DNA of 64,000 bases, from contig QXVZ01023263.1 of assembly GCA_008931825.1 (NCBI GenBank), forward strand, positions 6,460-70,459, given 5' to 3'. Positions 50,001 through 63,221 of the stretch are shown here, piece by piece. The notes beneath the pieces were generated by a model that worked only from the letters and a program-made list of their open reading frames with translations, did not search any database and was not told the origin of the DNA. This DNA is from Phallusia fumigata (taxonomy: Eukaryota > Chordata > Ascidiacea > Phlebobranchia > Ascidiidae). Made by a program: the position numbers and the translations under genes. How positions within the stretch are numbered: position 1 is the stretch's first letter; the number at the start of each line of letters is the position of its first letter.

Positions 50001-53000
50001 TCCTGTTTATCGACGCCAGCAGACATTACGTCATGGGCATTTTCTACACAGTGGTGGAAAACATTTTGCATATTTTTACTGCCATAGCACAAACTGTATC
50101 TTTTAAAAAACAGATTGCGATAAAATTGACTTACTTGCAAACTTTTATGCAGAAATTTCACAGAATCTTTATCGTAACAGTTGAGATATACTTTCGTTTT
50201 GCAGTCTTATCAGTTTTGGCACATTCTGAGGTTTATAGGAGTGTGCTACGCTTCGTTAATGGACAAGAAGCCATTAGCGCTCGCATCGCGAATTCCAATT
50301 TAACGATGATCTCATTCGCCAGAAAGGATGCAATACATCAGTGGTGTCAGGCCAATTTCCGCCAAAAAGCGAAGGTCGAGCTACACATCAAACTTAACTG
50401 TTACATATAAACGAACTTAATAGGAAGCAATTCCCGCTGGGATCATCAGTTCCGAGCCGCGAACTACACACCACCCTCCCTTCATCTGGCAACGCACAGC
50501 TGAAGTTATGACGGATCCACACAATAAAGGTTAATGCATGTTAAGCTTGTGCATAACAAGCGTTATTTTATTCTATACGCATGCTAAAATCAAGATCGGC
50601 GTTCAAAAAGCCCCACTTTCTTTTTGTGACTCCGGTTTCCTTTTGCCAAGTGGCGGCATCACGGCGCAGGAAGCGGGAAACTGGTATTAGGCCATTCCCG
50701 CACTTCAAACTGCTTCACACAAGCTTTGGAAGGGCGCGCGTATGACGCACTCCAGTCCGCTATACTCGCGCGCGCGACCGAGCAGCCAACACCGACGTGA
50801 AACTATACCGGGCAGTGATTAGCTTATTTCAGGTAGACGATAATGAGGCAGTTAGCAAGCGCCACGGCCACTTGAACGCGACGCGCGCATTTGTCTCTGC
50901 GGTCAACGCCATGGGAATCGCAGTAACGCCTTCAGCCTTGTCGCCGTTCTCGTATGTTCTTCACTCTGTGCCTGTGCATGTACGTACGTAACTCGGGCAA
51001 GGCCAGGCCGACGACGGCGTTAAGGACAAGCGGAAACGTCAAATGATTTTTGCGGCCTTGTAACGTCACGGCACCGGGTCTATTTGAAGGCGACTTTGTT
51101 TCACTGTCAGTCGAGTGTTGAAAGACGTGAGCACATGCGAAGAACCTGTTCGTTGCGACATGGAAGTGCGGCTAGGCGGAGCGGACGCCCCAATGATAAT
51201 CCCTAAACCCCAAAACACATTTGTTGCCACTTCCTGTCTAAAGCAACGGACCGCTCCTTTCATGTGGTTTAATTATCGATCCAAAGTAAAAGTACAAAAA
51301 ACCTCTTGTTCGAAGTGAATCACTGAAGGAGATGAGTTGGTCTTGGCGCATGGTTTTTGACTCTGCTACTTAAATATTCAACTGTGTACGGCAAAAAAAC
51401 TTCGATCGTGATTGTATTGTCAAAGGTTTTTTTCCAACAACGGAAGTATGCCTCTAAAATCAAACAGTTTTTACAACTGGTTGACTGAGTTCTCGACCGA
51501 ATGTTTTAACGATTTTCCCTAAGATAGCCTAATACAGTAAAAATAAGCGCTTGGATTGTCGATTTACTAGTCCTTTAAACCCCTCGGCAAGCAAAGAATC
51601 CTAACGTCAAAAGCATGGCTGTGGTAATATGTCGTAATTATCAGGTTACTCGAATATGGTGCTGTGAATAACATGCTTGCCCCAGACTCACACGCGAATG
51701 CCTTTAACATAGGGTTGGAGCATTCCTCTCCGCTACAACCGCCAATTACAGGACAAATATTTCACTAATCGCATTACGTAATGCCAACATATATATGTCG
51801 ACATTGTGCGATGTTTGTTTAAATTGGCCCGTGTTGCCAGGATTACCGCTTGAATAGGAGTTTAATATCAGACGCGCAATATCTCTCACGTCTATTGCTA
51901 CAAAACCGCAAAGGACACAATAAAATAAGTCGCAACTCTACAAGGGCCCTTGTCACGAAAATGATTCAAGTTGTGCTATACGTGGAATTCTGTCAAAGCT
52001 ATTGCCGATTGGGTTTATATTGGAGCCTTTCAGAGTTGCAAACAAAGGCATAACGCAAGGCAAAAGGCAACACTCGACTATATACGTCGCTAAAGCGGTA
52101 AACCTATTAAAGGTCCGTATTCCTTTCGTCACACAATCGGTGTCCTGTCCCTACATCTTGACAAACACAACAAACAGTGTTTTGATCCGCATTCCCAGCG
52201 ACTTTATCGGCACAGATTTGCTGCTTTATAAGCAAAAGTTTACAGTGCGCTTTTAAGTCGGTCATTTGAAACACTATCCGCTTTACTGGCAAAATCAACT
52301 CCCATCCCGCAATCGTGTCAAAAGCATGTTGGAAAAAGTTTGGCCTTGCGCAAGGGCCAGCGAAAAGTGTTTACTTAAGGTCACCTCTTGCGGGGTAATC
52401 TTTCCCGGCGCCGAAATTCGAAAATTGCCCCGGTATAAATTCGGCTTGCCAACAGGCCGACGCGTTTGATCAGACTCTTATCAGATGAACAAATTCTCGC
52501 CGCACAAGATCGGATCAAACCGCTGCGAGTTTTTGCAAAGCTATTTGTGGCTGTGTAATAGTAATCGCTGCCCAAGCAATTGAGCGTGGGTAATGGCGCC
52601 CGGCCTTTGATTTCACACGGGTTTGGGGCATTTAGGATCATACCGAAGCGTTTTAACTTTTCTAACCTTGAAATTTCAACAGATATGCTCAATATGAACT
52701 AAATTCGAATCTTGTTATTAAAGAAACCAATGATGTGGCTCGTTGGTACAATGACCGGGTAAACAGACATTAGGTTTATAGAGTGGCGCAACATTGAATC
52801 TGTTTGTGGCAACACGACTTAACGCGATGTTGATTTAACCTCGCCTCTTTACAGCCTTTTTGTCACGACATGTTTAATCTGCGACAATTAGGCCTTCGAC
52901 CAAGGAAACCGGGGGTGGGAAAGTTGAGGTAATGCAAGCCGGCAGCCATTGGCGTAGTTTTTTTGTCTCCGCCACAGACAGATGCTTGGCGATGTTTTCA

Positions 53001-56000
53001 AGTCGGATCAGATTTGTGTACCAACATCGCTCGACGCCGATTTGTTTGCTTGTGCCATGTTGTTTTAGCTGCCAAAACTTGTTGGGCATTCCGCACCTAG
53101 CAGGGGCGGAGCTGTTGTGACCACAATGAACGCGGCAGAGAGCTTGTGTAAGCGTTGTCAGGCAAACTATGTTTAGCTTTAAAATCCGTGTACGGACTAA
53201 CTTACTTGTTTGTACAGATATGTTCAGAATATTTGATCTTGCAAATATGTACGGTAAAGAAGATTCAGGTGATTACTTCATCGTTTCGTGTCAATGTGAA
53301 ATCGATGGCTCCTGGGGGTTTGAGATCAAACAACCTCCTACAAAGCCTCTCGCCTTACCGATCATTGTTTCGGGGGCAGCGATTATCCGTAACGCGAGCC
53401 GGACAATTTTGTCGCTTCAAACGGGAGATATGTCGGCGATTTTTTCCCAAGCCTTTTGCCCGCGCATCGTCTATCTAGTGGCTCGTCGTCAAACATTCGA
53501 CAAGTTTTATCAGCCTCGCTTCGATTGGAAATGTCTGCTCGAGTGACGCGATCATTTAGTCACTGTCTTGATCTGATGAGGTCCATTTGGCGTCACAAAC
53601 GACCATTTAAATGTTTTTATCGTCGCACTTGACTTCAAAGTTCAAAAGGACAATCATTGACGTAGCGAATCTTTTCGGCTCCTAAAGCAATGAAATGGCG
53701 ACCCCGAAAAGCCAATCGCTCTGTTGTGATTGTAGGGCATCGGAATTAGGATCGGTTTGCAGATGCTCGAGTGAGTCGGTATTATTTCTGCGACTTTGCT
53801 CCCCTCCAGCGTCCCCCATACACAATCAGTTACCATGACCACATGAAAGTCGACTTTCGAGTAGATTTTTGGTTCACAGGCCGCCTCGTTATAAATAACC
53901 AGATTAACCGAACAGATGTTTTTATTTGGAATCCAGTGCCCCTTTGTATGCGCAGGAAGCGGCAACACCTCATAATACATCAAATAAGAACCCCCGGCCA
54001 AGGTGTTGCGCGTCTTATTCAGCCCATTTTAATAAAATTATCACGGAATTATTTATTCATTTTCTGATGCAATCAAATGTGATTGCAAACGTTATCATGT
54101 TGAGTTTGCACTAGCAAATGCCAACAAACTGATCTTGTATATTTAACTTATTTTGAGACTGCGACAGTTGTTTATCCTTGGACAACTGTTTAATATTGCA
54201 CTTATATGCTTTCCAGCATATCACATTCGGTGAAACACACCCCGACACCGGTGCGGCATGTAAATCCGCCGCGCATGTTGTGAATCGCATCAGATTAAAG
54301 CAACTGCGCTGTTCGGGTTGTTTAGGTGGGCGGGAATTTTTCGGGTGATCGTCTGCCCCAAAACGCTTCAGTTGTGCTTTCACCACAGACGCGCTGTTGT
54401 CGGGCCGAGCACTGGCAATTGAAGACCGACATGTAAAAACATCAAGGGTTGACCGAACAAAGCGAGATGAAACGGGAGCGTGCGAGAAAGTTTCGGGATA
54501 AACGACCCTTCCTTTGTCCGTGGGCGATCAACGGGGCCGGACAAAACTTATTTGGACACAACAAGGCAGTGGAAATCGCAACCAAAGGCCCGCGCGAGCG
54601 TTAACTAATCGAACTGACGTAATGCCAGCTCTGGGGCAACAGATTGTGGCATGTAGAGTTCCTCTGTGTAATCCTAACCCCGGCCACCGCCGCTCATAAA
54701 TATATTGAAGACCAGAGTGGTCCAGAGCGGAGATTACAGAAGTGTTGCTTTCAAGATCGTATTATAGGCAGCGGTTGAGGATATCATATTACGACGTCAC
54801 TTAGTGGCAGGCATGTTGGAATGCCGGTTGACGAATCCACGTTGGCAAGAATACAATCTAGTCCGACCCGGATTTGTTATTTTAAGGCCCCGATTCAAAA
54901 TGTAATTTGCCGACTGCTGCCGATTGTGTAATCCAAACAACTATATGTGTGAAACCTTATGATATGCCGATGTGTTTAAAAAGGGTCACCTCACAAAAAT
55001 GCAACAAACAAAGAACCGGTTGGGAAATGCAAAAAGATTAATGTGGGTCACACTTTTTGTGAATAATTTCAACACGAATCCCCACGTACCTCCTGCACCA
55101 CGAAAATCGGGCGTAAGTTGCTTCGTATCCAAATTATTTCCCTGTGCAGATATGGCAGCGATGAGCTGTGTGAGGAGAAGGACGAGACTGCAGACATTTA
55201 CTCTCCGTCTCGACAATGTTAATCCATCGCCAAGTCCCGCTCGTAGCATTCCAGTCGCGGGCAAGAGCACTATTTTGCTTAATGCAAGCTCTCGAGTCCT
55301 TATCGATGATAAATGGTCGGCGTCCTTTGAAAGTGCAATGTGTCGCCGGGACCTGGAATGCAGGAGACGCTTGCCTGTGTCGCATCGACAGTGCTTGCAA
55401 GAATTGCACGGCTCCAGAATGTTCGCGGATGCGGGAGTCGCCGTATCGACAAGCTCGCACATCATCACAATCCGGGGGAGGCAACGAGCTCTGTTGCTTA
55501 ACTCATGCAATTGCAAATAAAGATCTTACCAATAAAACCGATAAGTCTAACCAGCCAACAAACTTCTGTAACCAAAGTACATTTTATTATCAACACTTCC
55601 ACAATAAATCTGTCCGTAACAGCCAGATACAAAAATCCATGTACCTCACCCCTTGAACTGACGAAAATAACTGTCTGATTAATTAGCCTGACTTTCCGTA
55701 GGGCCTGATTGTCTTTGCATAGATACGTTGTATGCTTTGTCGAGTTCTGTGTGCTCATTTTGCTTACTCCCGGCTCAACCCCCTCAAACTAACAACGGCT
55801 TATCTGGCGGTTTCTAGGGGCTTGACGAGTTTGCCAGACAGTCGTCGATAGGTCAAACCAATCCAACGCAAACAGTCAGCGAATTACGTTATACTTTATA
55901 ACGCTCCCTTGTGAAGATCCGAGAACCGAGTGCGGACCGAAAGACAAAGCTTTGTTTGCCGACAATTGTGTACACAGCGATTAATAGTGGAACGTTGCAG

Positions 56001-59000
56001 CTTATTCATTAACCAAGCAGCCCACAAGCTTATTGGAATTGGAGAGCACCGCAACCAAACACGTCCGAGACCATAACTTTCCTCTTTCCACACATCCAGC
56101 TACCAAACCCCGCGAGGTGCAAAGATACTGTTGGCGAAACTCACCCATCGTCATCAGGATTCAACACAGGACCTCATCTACCTTCTCTCCAGGGTGCGAC
56201 AATCAACTTAAAGCTATCGCGCGCTAACGATAGGGCAACACTATAATCCTATTACTTTGTGCAACGTCTTGGCAAGGACGCTGCATGTCGAGCCCGATGT
56301 GCTAAGGATTTCGATCAATCAGCAGCCATAGTTAGATTCATGAGCGTTTGTAAGTTGCACTGTTGGGTATTCGCTGCCGAAGCTTAGGCAACCCCTGTTA
56401 CTCCTGGCACAATATCTTCAGCTCATGCAAACCACGCGACAAATGCGACCGTGTGCGTTGGATCAACTTGCTGACAGGCTAAGTATTTCTGATGCATTTT
56501 CGCCGCGATAACATGACGCGACTTTATGCTACTCTTAAACGCAGAGTCCTGTTTGCGTCTGCGACCCAATAAACGGACAAAATGGCACGTTGCGTAATCG
56601 ATAAGCTGGACGTTTGGCGCGTGGGGTGACAATACCAACTCTTTTGCATGGCACCACTTTGCACGTCGGAAAAATTATCTCAAACGGTCAATTTAATATT
56701 TATCGCAGTGATTCATTCATAAATCAGTTCTGTCAAATTAACTTATTTAATTATTTGAGGAAGTCAGTACAAAAAAGCTGTGGATATTACTGAAAAATTT
56801 TCGGATGGATTCACAAGTCCTCACTCCAACGCACTTAAATAACCCACGCATTGACTTTACACAGCTGCTGCATTTGCACTTGGCAAGTCTCCTCTGTAGA
56901 TACACCGCCGGATTACAGTTCAACTGCGTTTCGTTAAAGCGCGTATCGAATTCGCTAACTTAGAGCCTTGATCAGACCAGTAAAGTGGGGAAAAATCCTA
57001 TGTTTACGAATCGCAGTTTGCAATTCGATGCAGGCGACCCGCGGTTGACAATTTATAGGCGATATGTCAGTGGAGTTACGTCAGCGCACGAACTGAGACG
57101 TCATACGTCAGGCTTTGGAGAAAATGACCTTTGATTCGTGCACTACACCAACTTAAAACACCTGCTAAACGAAGAGTTGTCGCATTGCATGTTAGATAAC
57201 AAGACCGTATATATAACTCGTGGTTGAGCTTTTTATTTCTTTTGCTGTCTGTGAAATAATCCAACTTGTAAAAATGCTTTAAATGGCGTTTAAAATAATG
57301 ATCAGTTCAAATAATAAGTTCAACTCTGGTTTCCCTTCAATCAAAGGCCGAACGACAGGTGCGCTTAAAAGCCATGTTCAGAATCAGGTCGTCGATTGAA
57401 TGCGAATTGCAGCGCATTGCCTAAAATTGCTTCCTATCTCACGCTGTTAAAACTCCCATTCTCCGCTTCCTATTGCTGCCCACTTTGCCGTAGCGCTAGA
57501 AAAAGCGACTCTGTCAGATCCTACGCACGAGCCCCCGTATACAGGAACCAGCGCACCCCTGTCCGGCATATCAAAGTGTACACGGCGTTTCAATTCGATT
57601 CCCGCGTATTGGCTCGAATGCTTTGTGCGCCTCGCGCCCCATTGTTGCTGGGACGTAAAACATCGGCATTTGTAAGATTATCGCATTTGAAACCTCACGT
57701 GGAATCGCTCACTCACTTGCGCTGCTCCATTAGCCCTTTCCCACCTTGCTCTTCTATCGAGCCTCTCGTACCGGAGCGAGCCGTTCGCTTATTCGGATCA
57801 AATATTGACTCTTTGATCGCTTTTCGTTTGAAAGTGCATCAAACTGTCGACCACCTGACGTCGTTGTGATCGCGCACGTCGCCCTTCGTAACCGGTATGT
57901 GTCATAGAGCGCCGCGTGTGGCCCGCATCCTGCTATTGCAACACCGACAACCGGCTAACAAGGTCATGACGCAGTATAATGACGTCACTTAATTGGATTT
58001 GTAATAAAAATAAACGCCAATCGAGGGTAAAGAAATGTTGACGTGTTCAAAATGTTTCGTGGCTGATTCCTGGAAACCGCACGGCGGCACCAGAGCAAGT
58101 TCACATATCGGCATTAATGTCGCTTGGCATTTGCGCTCGTATGGGTTTTACATGTCTGATGTTTGACTTGACGCATTGTCAAATTTATTGCCCTCAAACA
58201 TCCAAGGTTGGACGATTTACCGCGACAATAAATCCGCTTCGACAAATGTTTGTGGAACAAAAAACGCGCAGGGAACCGACAGACCCGGAAACCTACACGC
58301 GAGCCATTGTAAATATGGACCCGACGCGAGGAAAAAATGGCCATCCGGCAGCTTATGTGGAATATGTGACATAAATCGTGCCCAGGCACCGTCGCATAAT
58401 TCTTTAATCTGCACCGAAGTCGATTTCGCCCTAATTTCCCGACCACAGCCGAGAAGACCCTTTGCTGCTTCCGGCGGGGAAACACACCTATCTGCCGAAC
58501 GCGTATGGATCGGTTCTGTAAAGGAGAAAAATTACCTTCAAAGGTTGTCTGGGGCTCATAACCCTGGAATTTATTGTGATCTTTGTTTTAAAGTTGTTTT
58601 CATCATGCATGCAAACATAACGTCCTTTGTGAAACACCAACAGTAATCACTTTCACTAGTGAATTTGATTTTGAAAAGACTTGGCGATAGAGAAGATGCT
58701 TATTCACCTTATTGAAAAAAAGCAATTGCATTTGTGCACCGATATATTAGTTTGCTAAAAGCAAATTGCGGAAACCAGACTTATCAGGAAAGAAAAGTAT
58801 CACGCACAAATTACCCCAAATCCAGGGTATGTCTCGCCCATGAATTATGATTCCGGTTGGTCTGAACATTTTCACTTTGAGATTGTGCGCTAAAGCGACA
58901 CCACTAGGACAACGAGACATATCAATCTTTCAAAACCTCGAAAGTGTTGAGACGCGGTGTTCTGCACCGCCGCTAGTGAATGGAAACCGAGCGGCTATGA

Positions 59001-60421
59001 TTCGTCCACTCGTTTTTCAATACTTACGACTTTGCGCCATAAACCCGAGAAAAGGCGTGTGATCGCAAAAGGAAGTAGTCACGTGTCATACGGCAGTTGT
59101 CACCACTGGGTTAAGGGTGAAACACATTAGGGAAGCGTCAACAACGAACACCTCATAGCAAACAATGCACAGCAAATATTGTCATGCTACAGAGTCGATT
59201 ATCTGAACATCACCGTAAAGGCTGAATAACCTTCGTGAACTAATCTCAAATAAGAGCCCAATGTGGCACAGTAAGATTGAACGATTTTTGCTTTTTTGGG
59301 GAGAAAAGCCTACGTGCACTTGAAACTTTTCTCACACATAATGATCCTTTTCAATCGAACCACGCATGTCAAACTAACATATCTATTTTATAGGGGGATG
59401 TGTAGTCATGCTGTAAAATGTACCGTTAACTTTGTCATCACATGGCTACACGGGTATTTTGTAAAAATATGCCCTTTCGTGAAAGCAATATAATTTATCG
59501 TTGTGTTCTCGTAGTTTACCTTAATGATTTTGCTACAACTAATCCTCTGTACCAAACTAAACGGTCCACAATCACACCTCGAATGCGAAGTGTCAGGGTG
59601 AGAGAACGAACACTGGTATTTATGTCGTACATTGACACACTACTTCACTACAAACCTTCACCTCCTACCGAGAGGTGTTATTGGCGCAATGTGCGTATAA
59701 ATACCGAAGTGTTATCATCATCGAAAACGTTTATTAGATTTCAGTTGCCTCGAATGTGGTGATACACTAAAAAAGTTACCCGGCCAGAGAAAAAACACAG
59801 TGGTCTTAAAGGAACATAAAACATTAGTTCCCAAACACCCACGGTGGCGCTAGAGGACAAAAATAATTCTTTACCCCCAAATATAAAATTTTTTAGATGG
59901 CACTTCCGAAAGAAATAATTGTTTATATTCCACAGAATTTTGCAATACGTTGTGAAATTGTTCCTCTATGCCTTCTTTTGGCATTTGTCTCGTAATGAGA
60001 CGCGTTTACAACACTGCAAAAGCAAAAACGATGTAAATTTTGAACATTTTTGCAAAATCGTCCTGTAGATTTTTTGGATAATTGTTAGACTCCCAAATAA
60101 GTTTTAAGTTCAGTTTGTGTCGGTTTCAGCACGAAAATATTTTAAATCAGATTCTAGCCGCTGTTGCCTTCTCCACATCCTTTGAAGCAGTTTAGGCCGT
60201 TTTCTAAATGTGAAAAACTTGACATAAAATCTAGTTGTAGGCAGTTTTGCAGCATTATTTTAGTTATGAACAAGTTGTGCCCCCCTCTTGACTTAATCCG
60301 TTGGTTAGAAACGGTTTAGAAAATACAAACAGCTTTTCAACAAACGAAGCATTAACACATTTTGATCAAAAAATAAAAAAAGATTGATGTCTTGTATGAA
60401 AAAGACCAATGTAAAGGAACA
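44043..60421. other. About 16 kb with no gene found, upstream of laminin alpha; GC-balanced to about 59.7 kb
   Basis: No open frame here shows a recognisable domain, signal peptide with Cys pattern, or phase-compatible exon neighbours. The largest are 54972-55520 (+) and 54986-55516 (-), which overlap on opposite strands, plus 57396-57869 (+), 58176-58646 (+) and 49955-50410 (+). All are sizes that random 45-50% GC sequence gives. I saw no tRNA, rRNA, tandem array or terminal inverted repeats. The 1-2 kb next to 44042 must hold the laminin promoter. Several TGACGTAA/TTACGTCA words are scattered through it. The sequence turns AT-rich at about 59.7 kb. I cannot exclude small exons or non-coding RNAs. 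Confidence 0.6.
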
Positions 60422-60910
60422 TCAAAATTTTAATCCTGCAGTTTTCGTAAACAAAACAACGCTACTAGCAGTGGGATATAATTTTTTGGTAAGACTAGGT
60501 TCTTTCACTTCAAGATTCAGTATATCAACAGGTTTTTCCACATCACAATCTTTGGAATAAAAGCCCAAAACAGTTTTGTTGATGAATGAATTCCAAGGAC
60601 AGGATGAATCCCATCGCCCATAAAGAAAAATGTCTGTTCGGTACTTGTCGTCCAAAGCGTGTAAGGTTTGAATCCCCGTGTAAAAATACGTAGAAGGATA
60701 TCGTTGTAAACACCTTGCCCTTTTCATTTTATTGGAACCAAATATTGTCGAAACATGCAACTTGCAGGCGGTTTCCGCCGAAAAAGTCAAATTTTCAACC
60801 AGCCAGTTTTTGCCTTTAGTCGGCTTGTTCAAACCTGTTTCGGAAAACGATTTGGTGGATTTGTCCAAGGCCGGGCGATTACCGCATTTATTCGCCTTGT
60901 GCTTGCAAGG
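60422..60910 (-). CDS. Unidentified open frame, possibly a terminal exon
   Basis: A stop-bounded frame of 163 codons with seven Cys and conserved-looking aromatic segments (RYPSTYFYTG, FLYGRWDSSCPWNSF). It begins PCKHKANKCGNRPA, a Cys/His-rich start, right after a CTTGCAAG that could be a weak splice acceptor at about 60905. The first in-frame ATG is internal (about 101 codons before the stop), so a spliced 3' exon fits better than a single-exon gene. A CATATAAAC word lies upstream. The frame sits in AT-rich DNA, where a random frame this long is less likely than in the neighbouring GC-rich block. I do not recognise the family and found no partner exon to the right; a transposon remnant or a pseudogene piece is possible. 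Confidence 0.35.
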   Translation of the reverse strand, partial: PCKHKANKCGNRPALDKSTKSFSETGLNKPTKGKNWLVENLTFSAETACKLHVSTIFGSNKMKRARCLQRYPSTYFYTGIQTLHALDDKYRTDIFLYGRWDSSCPWNSFINKTVLGFYSKDCDVEKPVDILNLEVKEPSLTKKLYPTASSVVLFTKTAGLKF

Positions 60911-62109
60911 TTACGGGTTTATATGCTGTGCGTAGATCCAAATTCATGACATAAACGTTTTCATCTGAAAAAATACAATTGATCCGATAAAACCGCAATA
61001 AGGTAGGCAGGTCGAGTGTGGACTCATTTGAGCATAACACATTTTGAATTGATTTTTCCACCAACGCTATACTAAAGGGATTGCAACGATAACAAACACG
61101 ATTAATGTCGCCTTGCTCCGTTTTAATTCAGTGAATAAAAACATTTACAATAGTTAGTTTCCCCCGAAGGGTTGGGAGGTATTGCGTTTACGATACATAG
61201 CCTACGACTATATAGTAATGATTTATACTGGCCATACTGCAGGACTAAAAATAAAAACAATAACATGAAATTTCTGTGCCGCACAGTCATCTACATCGCA
61301 AAATTGCAAATGCATTGAGGTTACCACTGCGTAACTTCAGCCTAATTTAATCAGCAAAACGCTCAACTGGGCGCCCCGAATAAACGCCCTTTTATGTGAG
61401 GAGTAGCAGCCTGTTACCAGTCGATGAGCTTCGCGCCCCTTAGGTCGTAAACATATCAATCACTCCCCGCGTCGTTTTGCATTTTGGGCAAAACACGTAG
61501 TGAGGAATTACTTGACCGATCAAGCTAAAATTTGCTTCCTACATATCTCGATTTGCAATGCACTTGGATTAGTATGTCTGGCGTAAAGAGCATGTAAACA
61601 AAAAAACTACATGTATGGGGCTAAAAAGGTGAATCCAACCTATATAATGTCAAAAAACCTTGCATGAGGTATCACAAATGGAAACTTCTAGGTTATTTAC
61701 TTTGTTAAATATTGCTGTTTTGAAAATTTCGGGTTTAGGGCCCTGTGGGTCAACCAAAATGGGCAAACTGAGATGAACGGTTGTTAATGCACTTGATATA
61801 CCCATCTATAATGTGCAAAAATTTCAAGAACTCTTTCTTGGCCGAAATGTGCAAACAAGCCGCGTTTTGCAGAAAAAAGTGAAACAATATGTGTCCCCTT
61901 CAGGGATAGGGACCCATAACAAACCGAGATGCATGGAAAAGGTCTCAAACCTGTACAAACAGGTGTATCTCTCCACTCTTATCATGCTGAGGACGTGTAC
62001 AAACAAAGAAAAACGAAAGTAAAGCATGTATTTTAAAAGCAGATAACCATTTCCAGCTCTAGACCTACTACGTCTGATACAGTGGCCAAGTATGTTTCAT
62101 TTACCAATC
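60911..62109. other. AT-rich intergenic DNA with dispersed repeat copy B
   Basis: No supported gene. It includes 61847-61920, which resembles 1309-1388 in FMO intron 4. The minus-strand frame 61824-62027 and plus-strand frame 61813-62022 both lie across this repeat and are not credible genes. Confidence 0.55.
61847..61920 (+). repeat. Dispersed repeat family, copy B
   Basis: Shares with copy A the ordered words ATGTGCAAACAA, TTGCAG, an A-run, and ACAATATGTGTCCCCTTCAGGGA. Orientation is the same. The ends are not defined and no terminal repeats or target duplications were found. Confidence 0.5.
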
Positions 62110-62331
62110 GCCTAGAGCAGTGTTTCTCAAACTTTTTTTTGCCCAAGGTCCACTTCATCTTCGAATATTTTTCTGAGGACCACCAAACAGAATTCCATTT
62201 TAACATGCTCTCAAAACAGGCGATTTTATAAACCCGTGCCTGGTTTAAGTCATCTTGTCGCGGACCACTATAAGCGGATGGCAAACCACTGGTGGTCCGC
62301 GGACCACGCTTTGAGAATCCCTGGCCTAGAG
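62110..62331. mobile_element. Non-autonomous hAT-type MITE, 206 bp, with 8-bp target duplications
   Basis: The element 62118-62323 begins CAGTGTTTCTCAAAC and ends, read from the other strand, CAGGGATTCTCAAAGCG: imperfect terminal inverted repeats with the hAT CAG-G start. It is flanked on both sides by GCCTAGAG (62110-62117 and 62324-62331), a perfect 8-bp target duplication as hAT transposases make. The interior has subterminal inverted words (GGTCCAC, GTGGTCC, CGCGGACCAC) and no coding potential. The intact target duplication suggests a fairly young insertion. Confidence 0.9.
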
Positions 62332-63221
62332 AATATAGCTATACCATATGGTAAAGTGATGCTTGCACAACTCGATGCAAATTAGTCCTAAAAATTGTTT
62401 TCGTATGTCCAGCTTTGTTCACGTTGATTTGAGACACCTTTCAAACCTTAGCTATACCGACGCGCCAAAGCATTTTCGTTGCTTCTTACGTGGACTTAAT
62501 GACCCCATCTGCCCTTTTTTGCGAACTGAATCATCCCTTCGGCTGTAATGATCGATCGTTACTCATTAACTTCTATTCAAGAGGCACACCCAGTCGACAA
62601 CCGAAGCAACACATACCAACCAATGCCTATGACACCTTCCAAACGTTTGTCAATGGGAAGTTGTTGGTAAGTAATTACACCACCAATTGCATCCACATTT
62701 CTTTTCCAGTTTTCATTTCCCTTCTTGGGACGATTTATACGACTGTGTACACTAACCCTTCAGTGCTTCAATTGGACACACATATAATGTAACACTTTTG
62801 TTGTTATTCACAGTTCCAGGTTACATTTCCACAGTTACATGGTGCTACAAGAGGTCCAAAATGGTTTGAGTCATTTGATAACCAACACTTTAGAAGAAAG
62901 TACGTACAACATAAACACATGCATGCTATATGATTTATGTTAAAATATGAGAATAACAACTGAACTTTGTTAACAATTACAAGGCATACTCTCAAACAAG
63001 AACCAAACAGTAAGGAAGCAACAAAATTAACATTTACAGAATTCTATCAACAGAATATATTATTTTTTCACAAAATACAACAAGCCGGTGCATTATACTT
63101 AGGAAAATTATTGTTCAGTCAATTAAGTGACTACATTGGTAATTTACATTTAATTTTACTTATTCCTTTTTATAAAATCGTTTCTTCATTGAAGTACCAA
63201 GTCCAACCCTTGTTTGCCTGC
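62332..63221 (+). other. Weak multi-exon candidate on the plus strand, next to profilin
   Basis: Splice-like borders define 62499(ATG)-62670, 62820-62899 and 62983-63014. Joined in one frame they read through FQTFVNGKLL, FQVTFPQLHGATRGPKW and a short end KAYSQTRTKQ before TAA. The donor GTAAGT after 62670 and acceptors TTATTCACAG and CAATTACAAG are good. A second frame is also open through the first two exons (starting MIDRYSLTSIQEAH), so the frame is not settled. I do not recognise the protein. It could be a small convergent gene or chance in AT-rich sequence. Confidence 0.28.

Noticed and set aside
49955-50410. 151-codon frame starting MGNYFGF, suggesting a myristoylated protein
   Set aside because: Only the first residues fit; the rest shows no family and the region lacks other gene signs.
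54972-55520. Overlapping 182- and 176-codon frames on opposite strands
   Set aside because: No domain in either, no splice context, and sizes fit chance in about 50% GC DNA.
59800-60425. Possible element bounded by TAAAGGAACAT words
   Set aside because: The words are in direct, not inverted, orientation, and no target duplication or further end similarity was found.
60664-60676. B-box-like GGTTTGAATCC
   Set aside because: No A box upstream and it lies inside an open frame on the other strand.
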